Shown piece by piece: positions 10,824 through 20,255 of a stretch of 64,000 bases of DNA (the first letter of the stretch is position 1; each line of letters starts with the position of its first letter). The notes under the pieces are model-generated. The model did not search any database and was not told the DNA's origin. It saw nothing but the letters and a program-made list of their open reading frames with translations. The position numbers and the translations under genes are program-made. Source of the DNA: Xanthomonas euvesicatoria pv. euvesicatoria. GTDB lineage: Bacteria; Pseudomonadota; Gammaproteobacteria; Xanthomonadales; Xanthomonadaceae. The DNA is taken from contig NZ_JAJIUJ010000037.1 of the NCBI RefSeq assembly GCF_020880415.1, positions 1-64,000 on the forward strand, read 5' to 3'.

Positions 10824-13079
10824 TCATCGTGGATCGCCATAGAAGATGCCACGGCCACCGGTGGCAAAGTACACGCGGCCGGCAATCCGCGGGTCGCCGG
10901 TCACGCTATACGGTTTGCCGAAGCGATGGGCATCGTCGTTGATGCGTCGCCAATGGGCGCCTTCGTCGTCGGAGCGGAAGATGCCATCCACGCCGGCCAC
11001 GCGCCCGGCCAAATACAGCGCCGCCGGCGCGCCGGCACGCAGCGCCTTGCCGATGCCCAACGAGCGCGCTTCATCGGGTTTGGAAAGCGTGCGCAACTGG
11101 CCGTTCTGCCAACGCATCACGCCCAGCGTCGGGCTGGCCAGATACACCACGCCCGCACGCCATGGGTCGGGCCGCAGTTGCGGGCGCGCACGTTCATCGC
11201 GCGCTGGGGTGCCGACCCGCTGCCCGGTATCGCGAAAGCTGGCCGCACCATCGCTGCTTTCGTACAGGCGCCCACTCACCCGATCGGCCGCATACCAGCG
11301 CCGCGCATCGACGCGGTCGGCCACCACCACCGCGGTATCGGGCAAGCCCTGCACGCGCTGCCAGTGCTTGCCGAAATTGCCAGTGCGCCACACCCCGCCT
11401 TGGTCCGGCACCCACACCACTTGCGATGCATCGGCGGCAATGGCAATGGTGCCTGCCCCCTGCCCGCGCGGCGGTTCGCTGGCGAATGCAGCCCAGTGCG
11501 TGCCACCGTCCTGCGAATACAGCGCGCGGATCTCGTTGTTGCGGCGATCGCGCACGGTGCCGCTGCGCACCACCCACTGCGGTGCCTGGCCGGCGGCGTC
11601 GATGCTTTCGCCATTGGTCAGGCGCGGGCCCAGATACTGCAACTGTGCGGTGTCCAACGCGTCATGCCGGAAGCCGTCGATATCGCCCAGCGCGCTGAGC
11701 AGGTGCGCACCGGCCATCGGGCTGAGCAGATCCAGCGGCACGGTTTCTTCCAGCCCACGGTCCTGGAACCACCACTGCAGCGGCGGCTGCGTTGAAAACG
11801 TCTGCAGGTTGCGCGACGCCCAGATGCCGTAGCCGGTGACGAACAGGGCGTGGTTGCCGTCGAACGGATCGATCGCCAGCGCGCCTATCCAGTGCGGCGT
11901 TGCGTGCGCGGTCCACGGCGCGGCGCTGTGATCGAACTGCGCACCCGCCAACAGCGGAACCCAGCTGCGCCCGCCGTCATCGCTGCGGAACACCTCATCG
12001 CGCGGCGCGCGGCGGCGGAAGGTGCTGGTCAGCAGCACCTGCGGATGTTGCGGATCCACTGCCACCGCCCCCCAGCCGAAGCCATCGCCGCTCGCCGGTT
12101 GTGGGATCGGGCTGATCTCGCGCCAGCGGCCCTGCGTCGCGTCGTAATTCCACAGCGCGCCACCGGCCATCAGATCCGGGCCAGGGTGATCGCCATAGCT
12201 CAGGTACCACTGCCCAGCGTTGTTACCGGCCATGTGGTTGGGGCGCAGCCCCTTGGGTTGCCCGGCCACGGCCGCCCAGGTGCGCCCCGCATCTTCGGAG
12301 ACGTACAGGCTGGTTTGCGCAGTGGAAACGCCCACATAGATGCGTGGTGTCGGATTGCCAGCACGGCCGCTGGCGGCGTCGAAGACGACGAAGGCGATGC
12401 CCACGGCCTGTTCGCTTCCGACATGGTTGCGTGCCGTGGCCCCTGCCACTGCATCGGCTGGAAAGGTCTCCACCCGCGTCCAGTGCGCGCCGCGATCGTC
12501 GCTGCGCCACAGGCCTGCATCACGCGAGCCAAGCAACAGCACACGGCCGTCGTGCGGGTCCACCGCCAGCCGCTCGCCATTGGCGCGGCCCAATTGATTG
12601 CCACCGAGCTTGAACGGCAAATCGGCGCGTTCGAAATGCTTCCCGCGATCGAACGAACGCAACACGGCCGCATTGCCGGCGCGTTCGTGCATGTAGGTGC
12701 CAGCAGCCAGGTACAGCGCGTTCGGGTCGGCAGGATCGACCGCAAAGGCGTCGATTCCCATCAGATTCCAGTCGTCGGCCCCCAACCAATCGGTCAGCGC
12801 GACCCACTGCTGCGCCTGCGCGTCCCAGCGATAAGCACCACCGACATCGGTGCGTGCATAGGCAAGATCGCGTTCGGCGGGATGAAACAGCACGCCGGTG
12901 ACAAAACCGCCTCCCCCGATGGCCACGCTGTGCCACTGATACGGTGCCGGCGTGCCGGGCTCGTCCGCAGATCCCTCGGACGGCATGAAGAGCACCACCA
13001 GCGTCAGGCAGACAGCAGTCAGCCACGCATGTGCTGCGGAAAAACGGCGCTTAGTAGGCGGATCGATCACGGCGATCAT
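10824..13079 (-). CDS. GH74 endo-xyloglucanase
   Basis: 751 residues with a long N-region and a Sec signal ending near SEGSA. The body is a double seven-bladed propeller with BNR-type repeats (RSDDGGRSW, YSQDGGTHW, RSDDEGAHW). Catalytic aspartates are predicted in ARTDVGGAYRW (Asp78) and in the GDIDGF segment near residue 466. GH74 enzymes cleave the beta-1,4-glucan backbone of xyloglucan, the first step of this pathway, outside the cell or in the periplasm. No carbohydrate-binding module is attached. The ATG at 13079 is preceded by GGGGAG. It lies 111 bases after TonB receptor 1. Confidence 0.93.
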   Translation of the reverse strand: MIAVIDPPTKRRFSAAHAWLTAVCLTLVVLFMPSEGSADEPGTPAPYQWHSVAIGGGGFVTGVLFHPAERDLAYARTDVGGAYRWDAQAQQWVALTDWLGADDWNLMGIDAFAVDPADPNALYLAAGTYMHERAGNAAVLRSFDRGKHFERADLPFKLGGNQLGRANGERLAVDPHDGRVLLLGSRDAGLWRSDDRGAHWTRVETFPADAVAGATARNHVGSEQAVGIAFVVFDAASGRAGNPTPRIYVGVSTAQTSLYVSEDAGRTWAAVAGQPKGLRPNHMAGNNAGQWYLSYGDHPGPDLMAGGALWNYDATQGRWREISPIPQPASGDGFGWGAVAVDPQHPQVLLTSTFRRRAPRDEVFRSDDGGRSWVPLLAGAQFDHSAAPWTAHATPHWIGALAIDPFDGNHALFVTGYGIWASRNLQTFSTQPPLQWWFQDRGLEETVPLDLLSPMAGAHLLSALGDIDGFRHDALDTAQLQYLGPRLTNGESIDAAGQAPQWVVRSGTVRDRRNNEIRALYSQDGGTHWAAFASEPPRGQGAGTIAIAADASQVVWVPDQGGVWRTGNFGKHWQRVQGLPDTAVVVADRVDARRWYAADRVSGRLYESSDGAASFRDTGQRVGTPARDERARPQLRPDPWRAGVVYLASPTLGVMRWQNGQLRTLSKPDEARSLGIGKALRAGAPAALYLAGRVAGVDGIFRSDDEGAHWRRINDDAHRFGKPYSVTGDPRIAGRVYFATGGRGIFYGDPR

Positions 13080-13190
13080 TCCTCCGGCTCCCCTCGCGAT
13101 CGATGGCCTGGCCATCGATAGGAAAAACACCGGCCCAACGAGCTGCCTGCACAGCTCGCCGGACCGGCGACGCACTTCCTACGGCGCGTT
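13080..13190 (-). repeat. three inverted repeats in the leader of the GH74 gene
   Basis: The 111 bases between TonB receptor 1 and the GH74 gene hold a near-perfect palindrome (ATCGATGGCC, one base, GGCCATCGAT; 13099-13119), a hairpin GAGCTG-N6-CAGCTC (13140-13157) and a short GCCGG-A-CCGGC (13158-13168). None is followed by a T run on the coding strand, so they are not classical terminators. They could stabilise or process the mRNA at the receptor-enzyme boundary; that is inference. Confidence 0.5.
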
Positions 13191-15911
13191 CTACAGGCTG
13201 GCCCGCAACGTCAGGCCATACCGACGATCGTTGATCACGAAATCGCGGTAGCGCGACTCGGTGCCCAGATAGCTTTCGCGACGGGTATCGAGCAGATTCA
13301 CGCCATCGAGCGAAATCGACCACACATCATTGATGTTGAAACGCAGCGAGGCATCCAGCTGGCCGAAGCCCTTGTTGTAGACCGGCAGGTTGCCGGTGCC
13401 GTTGCCCGCCGTGGTCACCAGCCAGTCGCTGCGCCAGTTGTAGGCCACACGGCCCTGGAAGCGCGCCGTTTCGTAGCTGAGGATCGCGTTGTAGCTGTTC
13501 TTGGACAGGCCCTCCAGCGGCACCGTCAGCGACTGGCCGTTGGTGTCGGTGGCGGTGGGGCTCGGCGCCTCGCTGTCGACGTAGGTGTAGTTGGTCTGCA
13601 GGCCGAAACCGCTCAACCAGCCCGGCAGGAAGTCGAAGAACTGCGTGTAACCCAGTTCGGCGCCGCGGATCTTGCCCGAATCGCCATTGACCGGACGGGT
13701 GATCTGCCACACCTGGCCGTCGTACACCTCGTTGAAGACGGCGTTGGCGATAAAGCCTTCCACCTTCTTGTAGAACAGGGTGCCGTACATCATCGAGCCC
13801 TGGCCGAAGTACCACTCCAGCGCGGTGTCGAACTGGTCGGCCTTGACCGCTTCCAGACTCGGGTTACCCGCGGTGCCGGTGAAAGTGGAAGCGCCGTTCG
13901 AGGTGCCGGTGCTCAGGCTCAGGTTCGGGTTGAGCTTGTCGAAGGTCGGACGCGAAATACCGCGCGAGGCGGCAAACCGCCACTGCAGCTGATCGCTTAG
14001 CATCCAACGCAGGTTCAAGCTGGGCAGCACGTCGGTATAGGTCTGCTGCGCATCCACCGGAATCAGGCCACCGCCTTCGGCATCGGTACCGGTGCGCACG
14101 CCCTGCGAGCCCACTTCGGTACGCACCACGCGCACGCCGATGTTGCCATCGAACGGAATGTCGCCATCCACGCCAAAGCGCAGCACGCCATACGCCGCGT
14201 AGGTCTTCTCGTTCTGCGTGTTGATGTTGTTGGGGGCAAATTCCAGCGGGCTGGCACCGAAGGCAGCCAGGGTCTGCTGATAGTTCGCCACTGCCGCATC
14301 GGATGCCGTCAGGGTCGGCCCGAAGGCATGACTCTGGCCGCGGAAGAAGTCGGTGATCGGATTGGTCATCACACCGATGCCGGGGTACTGCGAAAACGGT
14401 GCGCCGTCGCAGTTGTTGATGCACATGAAGCGATAGATGTTGCCCTTGGTCTCGGCATCACGGTCGGTGTAACGCACGCCGGCCTTGAAGCTGCGCACGA
14501 AGTCGCTGTCGAAGGCCAGATCCATATCCGAACGCCAGGCGAATTCGGTGCCCTTGTTGTCGTCCTTGTTGTCCAGGTGATAGCGCCAGCCGTTGTAGTT
14601 GTTGACGTCGGCCAGGTAGCCTTCCGCACCGCTGGCATCGGTCACCGACAAGCGCGGCAGATCGCCCCGGAAATCGACGTTGAACTGCGGGCTGGTGACC
14701 TGACCGGTGGACAGGATGTAGCGCGTGCCGGTGGTGGTGGCATCGACATACTGGAAGTCGGTGCTCAGGGTCAGCTTTTCGTTGACCGTCCACTTGGCAC
14801 CCAGCGAGTAATCGGTGGTCACCGAGTGGCGCTCGGTCAGGCTGGTATTGGATTCGGTCGGCACATTCTGGAACGAGCCGTTGACGAACTCGTTGCGGTT
14901 ATTGACCTGGATGCCAGGCAAGCCCTGCATCGGGTTGGCGCCGGTCAGCGCGAAGAACGAATAATCGTGCCAGCTGAAGTCGTAGTCCGAACGCAGCACC
15001 TGCGTATAGACCTCCACTGCATCGTTCGGACGCCACTGCATCGCAAAGGCGCCGGTCTTGCGCTCGCGCTCGCCGACGGTGGTGTTGATGCCGGCGCCGT
15101 GCGGCACCGACACGCCCTGCCCTTCGTAGCCCGGCAGATCGGTCTGGGTGTACCACGGCTCGATCGAAATGGTGTCCTGGCAGAACGGGCTCTTCTGCTG
15201 CGAGTAGTTCACCAGGATGCCGATCTCGCCGATGCCGGTCTGCCAGCGATCGCTGAACAGGCCCGAGAACGCCGGCTTGCCGTCGTCGGCGAGGTCGTAA
15301 TAGTTGTATTGCACGCTGCCGGCGATCTTGCGGCCGTCGTAGTCGAACGGCAGGCGCGTGCGCAGGTCCACGGTGCCGCCCAGACCACCTTCGATCATGT
15401 CGGCAGACGGATTCTTGTAGACGTTGACGCCGCCGAGCAATTCGGCAGACACGTCTTCGAAGCTCAGGCCCCGGCCGTCGTTGGCGGTAAAGATGTCGCG
15501 ACCATTGAGTTCGGTGCGTACCTGGGTCAGGCCGCGGATGGCGATCGCGCTGCCTTCGCCATAGTTGCGCGAAATCTGGATACCGGAGATGCGTTGCAGC
15601 GCTTCGGCCACATTGTTGTCGGGCAGCTTGCCGATGTCTTCGGCAACGATGGAATCGACGATCTGCTCTGCGTTCTGCTTGACCAACTGCGCCTTGGTCA
15701 CGCTGCTGCGGGTACCGGTGACCTGCACGGTGTCCAGCTGTTGCGTGGTCGCATCCGAGGCCGGCGTAGCGGTGGTGGTCGCATCCTGCGCATAGGCCTG
15801 CGCGCTCAGCAGCGTGGCCACGCTGATGGCCATCACGGAGCGGCGAAAATCACGGATCGAACGCTGACCCACAGTCCGGCCTGCCGGAATGTGGCGATGT
15901 TGCACTGACAT
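13191..15911 (-). CDS. TonB-dependent receptor 1 of the xyloglucan locus
   Basis: 906 residues. A long signal peptide ends at AQAYAQ, followed by a TonB-box-like LDTVQVTGTR, a plug domain (AEQIVDSIVAEDIGKLPDNN; GLTQVRTELNGRD) and a 22-strand-type barrel. It belongs to the Xanthomonas/Caulobacter subgroup of carbohydrate receptors and should import xyloglucan oligosaccharides across the outer membrane. The ATG at 15911 is preceded by GGGAGGG at a good distance. The last residues are RASL, without the aromatic C-terminal residue usual for outer-membrane barrels. A putative operator lies 190 bases upstream. Confidence 0.92.
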   Translation of the reverse strand: MSVQHRHIPAGRTVGQRSIRDFRRSVMAISVATLLSAQAYAQDATTTATPASDATTQQLDTVQVTGTRSSVTKAQLVKQNAEQIVDSIVAEDIGKLPDNNVAEALQRISGIQISRNYGEGSAIAIRGLTQVRTELNGRDIFTANDGRGLSFEDVSAELLGGVNVYKNPSADMIEGGLGGTVDLRTRLPFDYDGRKIAGSVQYNYYDLADDGKPAFSGLFSDRWQTGIGEIGILVNYSQQKSPFCQDTISIEPWYTQTDLPGYEGQGVSVPHGAGINTTVGERERKTGAFAMQWRPNDAVEVYTQVLRSDYDFSWHDYSFFALTGANPMQGLPGIQVNNRNEFVNGSFQNVPTESNTSLTERHSVTTDYSLGAKWTVNEKLTLSTDFQYVDATTTGTRYILSTGQVTSPQFNVDFRGDLPRLSVTDASGAEGYLADVNNYNGWRYHLDNKDDNKGTEFAWRSDMDLAFDSDFVRSFKAGVRYTDRDAETKGNIYRFMCINNCDGAPFSQYPGIGVMTNPITDFFRGQSHAFGPTLTASDAAVANYQQTLAAFGASPLEFAPNNINTQNEKTYAAYGVLRFGVDGDIPFDGNIGVRVVRTEVGSQGVRTGTDAEGGGLIPVDAQQTYTDVLPSLNLRWMLSDQLQWRFAASRGISRPTFDKLNPNLSLSTGTSNGASTFTGTAGNPSLEAVKADQFDTALEWYFGQGSMMYGTLFYKKVEGFIANAVFNEVYDGQVWQITRPVNGDSGKIRGAELGYTQFFDFLPGWLSGFGLQTNYTYVDSEAPSPTATDTNGQSLTVPLEGLSKNSYNAILSYETARFQGRVAYNWRSDWLVTTAGNGTGNLPVYNKGFGQLDASLRFNINDVWSISLDGVNLLDTRRESYLGTESRYRDFVINDRRYGLTLRASL

Positions 15912-16249
15912 GGTGCTCCCTCCCAGGACGCATGTACTTCTAGTTTTTAGCGGGCCGGTGCGCGAGCGCCCGACCCGTCGTTGGTGCTGGCTTGGCATCT
16001 GCCGACGGCAAGACCGTGGCTGCGTAGATGCGGTGTAAACCCGAGCGGGCTTACCTGGTAGCTGCGGCCGGAGCATAGGGCGCGGCCGTCATGCCAGACC
16101 AATGAAATATTCCTGGAAAGGTATTCGCTAAACCTATAACAACCCCAGAAAACCCGGCAACTCTGGCATCGCAGGGTGACGGCGCAAGATTGAACGTGGC
16201 GGGCTCAACTCTGAGAGCCCGCGCACGTCGCCTGCGTGATCGCCCGCAC
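15912..16249. other. intergenic region between the two TonB receptor genes
   Basis: 338 bases with no gene on either strand. It must contain a promoter or processing site for receptor 1 and the downstream hydrolases. It carries an AT-rich block at 16101-16145 within otherwise GC-rich DNA, which includes the shared 27-bp motif described separately. Confidence 0.7.
16101..16127 (-). promoter_or_regulatory. putative operator, copy 1 (upstream of TonB receptor 1)
   Basis: Read in the direction of the receptor gene, the site is CGAATAC, 8 bases, then GAATATTTCATT. The same 27-bp layout, (C/G)GAATA(C/G)-N8-GAAWWTTTCATT, occurs upstream of TonB receptor 2 and in the lysR-dgo intergenic region. This copy starts 190 bases before the receptor ATG. 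The recurrence, spacing and constant orientation are seen in the sequence. Binding by the nearby LysR protein is inferred. Confidence 0.6.
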
Positions 16250-19029
16250 TTACCAGTTCATGCGCAGCACCAGCGAGTAGCGCCGGTCGTTGACGAACCA
16301 GCTGCGCGTATACAGATGGTTATCGACCTCGCCCCCCGTGTAGGACGTCGGCCCCATCAACACCTTGGTCACCGTATTGGTCAGATTGTTGGCCTGCACG
16401 CCGAGCTGTACATGCGGGTTGAAGCGATAGAACGCCGAGGCGTCGAGCTGGCCGTAATCGTCCGACCAGGTCGGCAACTTGGTCGACACGTCGCTGGCGG
16501 TGAGCAGATAGCGCGAACGCCAGTTGTAGGCCAGGCGCAACGAAAGCGGCCCTTTCTCGTAGATGCCGGCCAGGTTGTAACTGCGCCGCGACAAGCCTTC
16601 CAGCGGCAGGCTCACACCGGTGACGGTGGTCTGGGTGTATGGGTCGGTGGCGGTGTTCGCGCCGCCGCTGCTGTCGACGAAGGTGAAGTTGGCATTGACG
16701 CCGAACCCGCTCAGCCAACCCGGCCAAGAATCGAAGAACTGCGTGTAGCCGTATTCGAAGCTGCGGATGCGCCCCTTGTCCATGTTGTACGGACGCGTCA
16801 CCAGCCAGTCCTGCCCACCGTAATTTTCGGTGACGGTCTGGTTGGAGAAGTAATCCTTGACGCTCTTGTAGAACAACGTCAGGTACATCATGTCGCTGGT
16901 GTCGAAGTACCACTCCAGCGCGGTGTCGTACTGATTGGCCTTCATCGGCTGCAGATTCGGATTGCCGGCAGTACCGGTCCACCTGGAAACGGTGCCGTTG
17001 GACTCGGTGTTTGCCGCAAGCAGCAGGTACGGCTGCAACTGCGTGTAGTCCGGGCGCGCCATCGCCTTGGATGCGGCGATACGCCACTGCAGCGCGTCGG
17101 AGAACTTGAAGCGCATGTTGAAGCTCGGCAGCACGTTGGTGTAGCTGCCCTTGGCGTTGTTGGCGAAGTACTGCCCGGTGTACTGCTCGCGCAGCGCTTC
17201 CGAACCCGCGCTTCCCGACAGGTCGGGGAACTGGCCGTAGCCATTTGCCTCGGTCTTGGTCTGCACGATGCGCACGCCGATATTGCCGTCCACCGGCACG
17301 CCCAGCGCTTCGTCGTTGCCGAAGTACATCACCGCGTAGGCGGCCTGGGTGCGTTCGAACTGGCGGTTGATGTCCTGCAGCTGGTACTTGTCCGGCGCCC
17401 AGCCCGACCCGCGCAGCGCCACGATCTGCTCGATCATCTTCGAGGTACCGGCGTAGTCCTTGACTGCGGCGTTGCTCGGAAAATACAGACTGTTGGGCAC
17501 ATCGATCTTGCCGCGGAACAGATTGGAATACGAATACAGCTGCGAGGTGCCGGTCATGTAGGTGGCCAGATCGGCCAGTCCGGTCCCATTGGCGGTGTCG
17601 GGAATCTGCGCCCAGTTATCGCTGATCACACCCCAGTTGTAGCCGGAGTTCTTGTTGATCTGGGTGCGGTCGGTGGCGCGGATGCCGGCACGGAAGGTGC
17701 GCAGCCAGGCACTGTCGTCGAATGCGTATTCCAGGTCGAAGCGCGTGGCCAGTTCGCGGCCGCGATTCTTCGCCAGATGGTCCATGGCCGCACTCCAGAA
17801 ATAATTGGAGGGGTTGCTGGTGTAGGTGCTGTCGGCAATCCCGACCGATGGATATTTGCCGCTCAGTGCGCGTAGCGGTTGTTGGTGTAGAAGCGCACGC
17901 CATCGTTGCCGGTGACGTTGCCGCGCCAGGAACTGGATGCCGGCGAGCCACTGACGAAGCGGCCGTCGGCATCGTAGGTAAATTGCGTTCCGGGGGCCGG
18001 GCCAATCGCGTTGGTGTCGTCGTTGAAGAACGCCGCGCGCTCCTGCCAGTTCATGTCGTAACTGGAGCGCATGTACTGCACGTAGATCTCGGTGTCGTCG
18101 CTAGGCCGCCACTGGAACGCGCCGGCCACGCCATTGCGCTTGCGCTCGAAATCGAGCTGCCGCCAGTTGACGCCGCCAGGCACGTAGACCTTGTCGAAGC
18201 TGGTGCCTTCCAGCAGCGCCGCATCGGTGCGACGCACGAACGGCTCAACCTGGATGCCATCGCTGCGCGTGGCCAGTTCCGAATGCGCCACATCCACCAT
18301 CAAGCCCATCTCGCCGACGCCGGTGTTCCAGCGATCGCTGAAGAGAAACGAGCCCGATGGCTTGTAGGTCTTGCTGAAATCGCCGTAGTTCACGTCGGCG
18401 GTCGCACCGATCACCCGGCCCGGCTGGTCGAACGGCATGCGCGTGCGCAGGTTGACCGTGCCGCCCAGACCGCCTTCGATGATCTCGGCCGACGGGTTCT
18501 TGTAGACGTCCACGCCTGCCATCAGTTCGGCCGGCACATCCTCGAAGCTCAGACCGCGGCCGCTAGCGGCGCTGAAACTGTCGCGGCCATTGAGCTCGCC
18601 GCGCACCTGGGTCATGCCGCGAATCATCACGCCGCTGCCTTCGGCAGAGAAGTGGTCTGGATCGTTACGCGCCATGAAGTGATCGATGGTCACGCCGCTC
18701 ACCCGTTGCAGGGTTTCGGTGACGCTGCGGTCGGGCAGCGCACCGATGTCCTCGGCACTGACCGAATCGACGATCTGTTCGGCATCGTGCTTGATCGACT
18801 GCGACTTGATCAGGCTGGCGCGCACGCCGCGCACTTCGACCGCATCCAGGTCGGTGGCCTTGCTCGCGGTGCTCGAGGAAGCATTCTGGGACGACTGCGC
18901 CTGCTGCGCATAGACCGGCGCAGCGAGCAAGAGCCCGATGCTGATGGCCATGGCGGAACGGCGCAACGAAGGCAAACGACGGGCGAACACGCCCGTACCT
19001 GCCGAGGCATGGCTGGAACACTGGTACAT
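16250..19029 (-). pseudogene. TonB-dependent receptor 2, split by a frameshift
   Basis: A receptor related to receptor 1, about 926 residues if intact. The N-terminal part (17863-19029, 388 codons) has the signal MYQCSSHASAG...AAPVYAQ, the plug (AEQIVDSVSAEDIGALPDRS; GMTQVRGELNGRD) and the first barrel strands, and stops after FYTNNRYAH. The remainder continues in the -1 frame as ALSGKYPSVGIADSTYTSN, then from an internal ATG at 17785 to the C-terminal RMNW. A single base missing near 17866-17872 (for example one G of a GG) explains it. Both halves otherwise read as intact receptor. It could be a true pseudogene, phase variation or a sequencing error; no slippery heptamer is visible. GGGAGGG precedes the ATG at 19029. 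Confidence 0.85.
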
Positions 19030-19229
19030 CTGAATCCCTCCCAGGACGCAAGACGATTGAAACGGGTTGTCGCCGCGCAGACGCGCGGCGTGATCACGCA
19101 AAAAACGGGCGATGTCGCCCGTCAATTCCCTCCAGCAGGCGGCTTGGCCGCCGATCGCGTGCCCGACGTTACGTGCGCTTCAGCATGCGATCTGGCTCAC
19201 ACGTATAGGCGCACCACGCAGCGCCAGCC

Positions 19230-19256
19230 AATGAAAATTTCACAGGCTGCTATTCC
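19230..19256 (-). promoter_or_regulatory. putative operator, copy 2 (upstream of TonB receptor 2)
   Basis: In gene direction the site is GGAATAG, 8 bases, then GAAATTTTCATT, matching copies 1 and 3. It starts 201 bases before the receptor 2 ATG, almost the same distance as copy 1 from receptor 1 (190). Its GGAATAG half is part of a larger palindrome at 19250-19268. The sequence match is direct; the function is inferred. Confidence 0.6.
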
Positions 19257-19268
19257 GCTGCGGAATAG
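19250..19268. repeat. perfect palindrome CTATTCCG-CTG-CGGAATAG
   Basis: An 8-bp perfect inverted repeat around CTG. It lies between the lysR stop codon and TonB receptor 2 and overlaps one half of putative operator copy 2. It has operator-like symmetry. No T run follows, so a terminator for lysR is less likely. Confidence 0.6.
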
Positions 19269-19283
19269 CGCGGGACGCACTGG

Positions 19284-20255
19284 TCAGGCAAGGGAGTCCG
19301 GCACGCGTAGCGCGGGATACAGACGTCGGGCCGTGGTGCGCAACGCCTGCAAGATGCGCTCGGCACCGGGCGGCAGGATGTAGTCGCGTCGTCGGATGAT
19401 GCCGAACGATTCCATCCGCACGCCCAGTTCGATCGGCAGCACGGTGAGCAATTTCGCCTGGATCAAGGGCGCCACCGATTCCACCGGCAGGGCGGTCAGC
19501 ATGTCGGTGCCGCGCAGCAGGGTCGAGGTAACCGGCAGGGACGAGGTTTCGATGGCATTGGTCGGCGTCTGCACGCCGTGCTCCATGAACATCGAATCCA
19601 GGCGCGCGCGCAACACGCTGTCGGCGGGCGGCAAGATCCAGCCATGCCGTACCAGATCGGCATGCTGCAGGCCGGCGCGGCTGGCCAGCGGGTGCCCGGC
19701 ACGCGCGATCACCGAATGCGGCTCGTCGGCCAGCGGTTCGAACTCCAGTTCGCCCACCCCTTCCGGGCCGAGGATGCGCCCGATCACGATGTCCAGCTGC
19801 CCGTCCAGCAACTTGGCCACCAGCGGACGGCTGTAGTCCATTTCCACACGCACCAGGATGTCCGGAAACTCGCGCTTGACCTCGGCGATGGCCTGCGGCA
19901 CCAGGTTGGTGCCCGGATTGACCACCGTGCCGATCGAAGCCTGGCCCATGCGCCCGGCGCGTAGCGCGGCGATTTCTTCCTGCGCCCGCCCAATCTCCGA
20001 CATGGCCGCGCGCGCGCGCCGGATCAGCACGTGGCCATACCAGGTGGGCTCAACGCCACGGGCATGCCGCTCGAATAACTTCACCCCCAGCATGTCTTCC
20101 ATTTCTGCCAGCAGCTTGGACGCGGCCGGTTGCGTCATGCTAGCGGCCTCAGCCGCGCGCAACACCGAGCGCTGTTCGTGCAAATGCAGCAGTAGCAGGA
20201 GCTGGCGCGTCTTGAGCCGGGCTGCGTTGAACCAGGGAGTACCGGAATTTGCCAT
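19284..20255 (-). CDS. LysR-family regulator, GbpR-like
   Basis: 323 residues. An N-terminal winged helix-turn-helix (residues about 10-70; RAAEAASMTQPAASKLLAEM) is followed by a LysR substrate-binding domain. It resembles regulators such as Agrobacterium GbpR that answer to galactose, arabinose or fucose. It is divergent from the galactonate operon and upstream of TonB receptor 2 on the same strand. The ATG at 20255 (MANSGTPWFN) is chosen over in-frame ATGs at 20312 and 20321, because those would place the shared motif inside the coding sequence. It is the obvious candidate regulator for both gene sets. Confidence 0.85.
   Translation of the reverse strand: MANSGTPWFNAARLKTRQLLLLLHLHEQRSVLRAAEAASMTQPAASKLLAEMEDMLGVKLFERHARGVEPTWYGHVLIRRARAAMSEIGRAQEEIAALRAGRMGQASIGTVVNPGTNLVPQAIAEVKREFPDILVRVEMDYSRPLVAKLLDGQLDIVIGRILGPEGVGELEFEPLADEPHSVIARAGHPLASRAGLQHADLVRHGWILPPADSVLRARLDSMFMEHGVQTPTNAIETSSLPVTSTLLRGTDMLTALPVESVAPLIQAKLLTVLPIELGVRMESFGIIRRRDYILPPGAERILQALRTTARRLYPALRVPDSLA

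Noticed and set aside
14328-15908. Plus-strand open frame opposite TonB receptor 1
   Set aside because: Antisense shadow. The minus strand encodes a complete receptor with signal peptide, plug and barrel.
17863-17872. Programmed -1 ribosomal frameshift in TonB receptor 2
   Set aside because: No X XXY YYZ heptamer and no evident downstream stimulator; a lost base is simpler.
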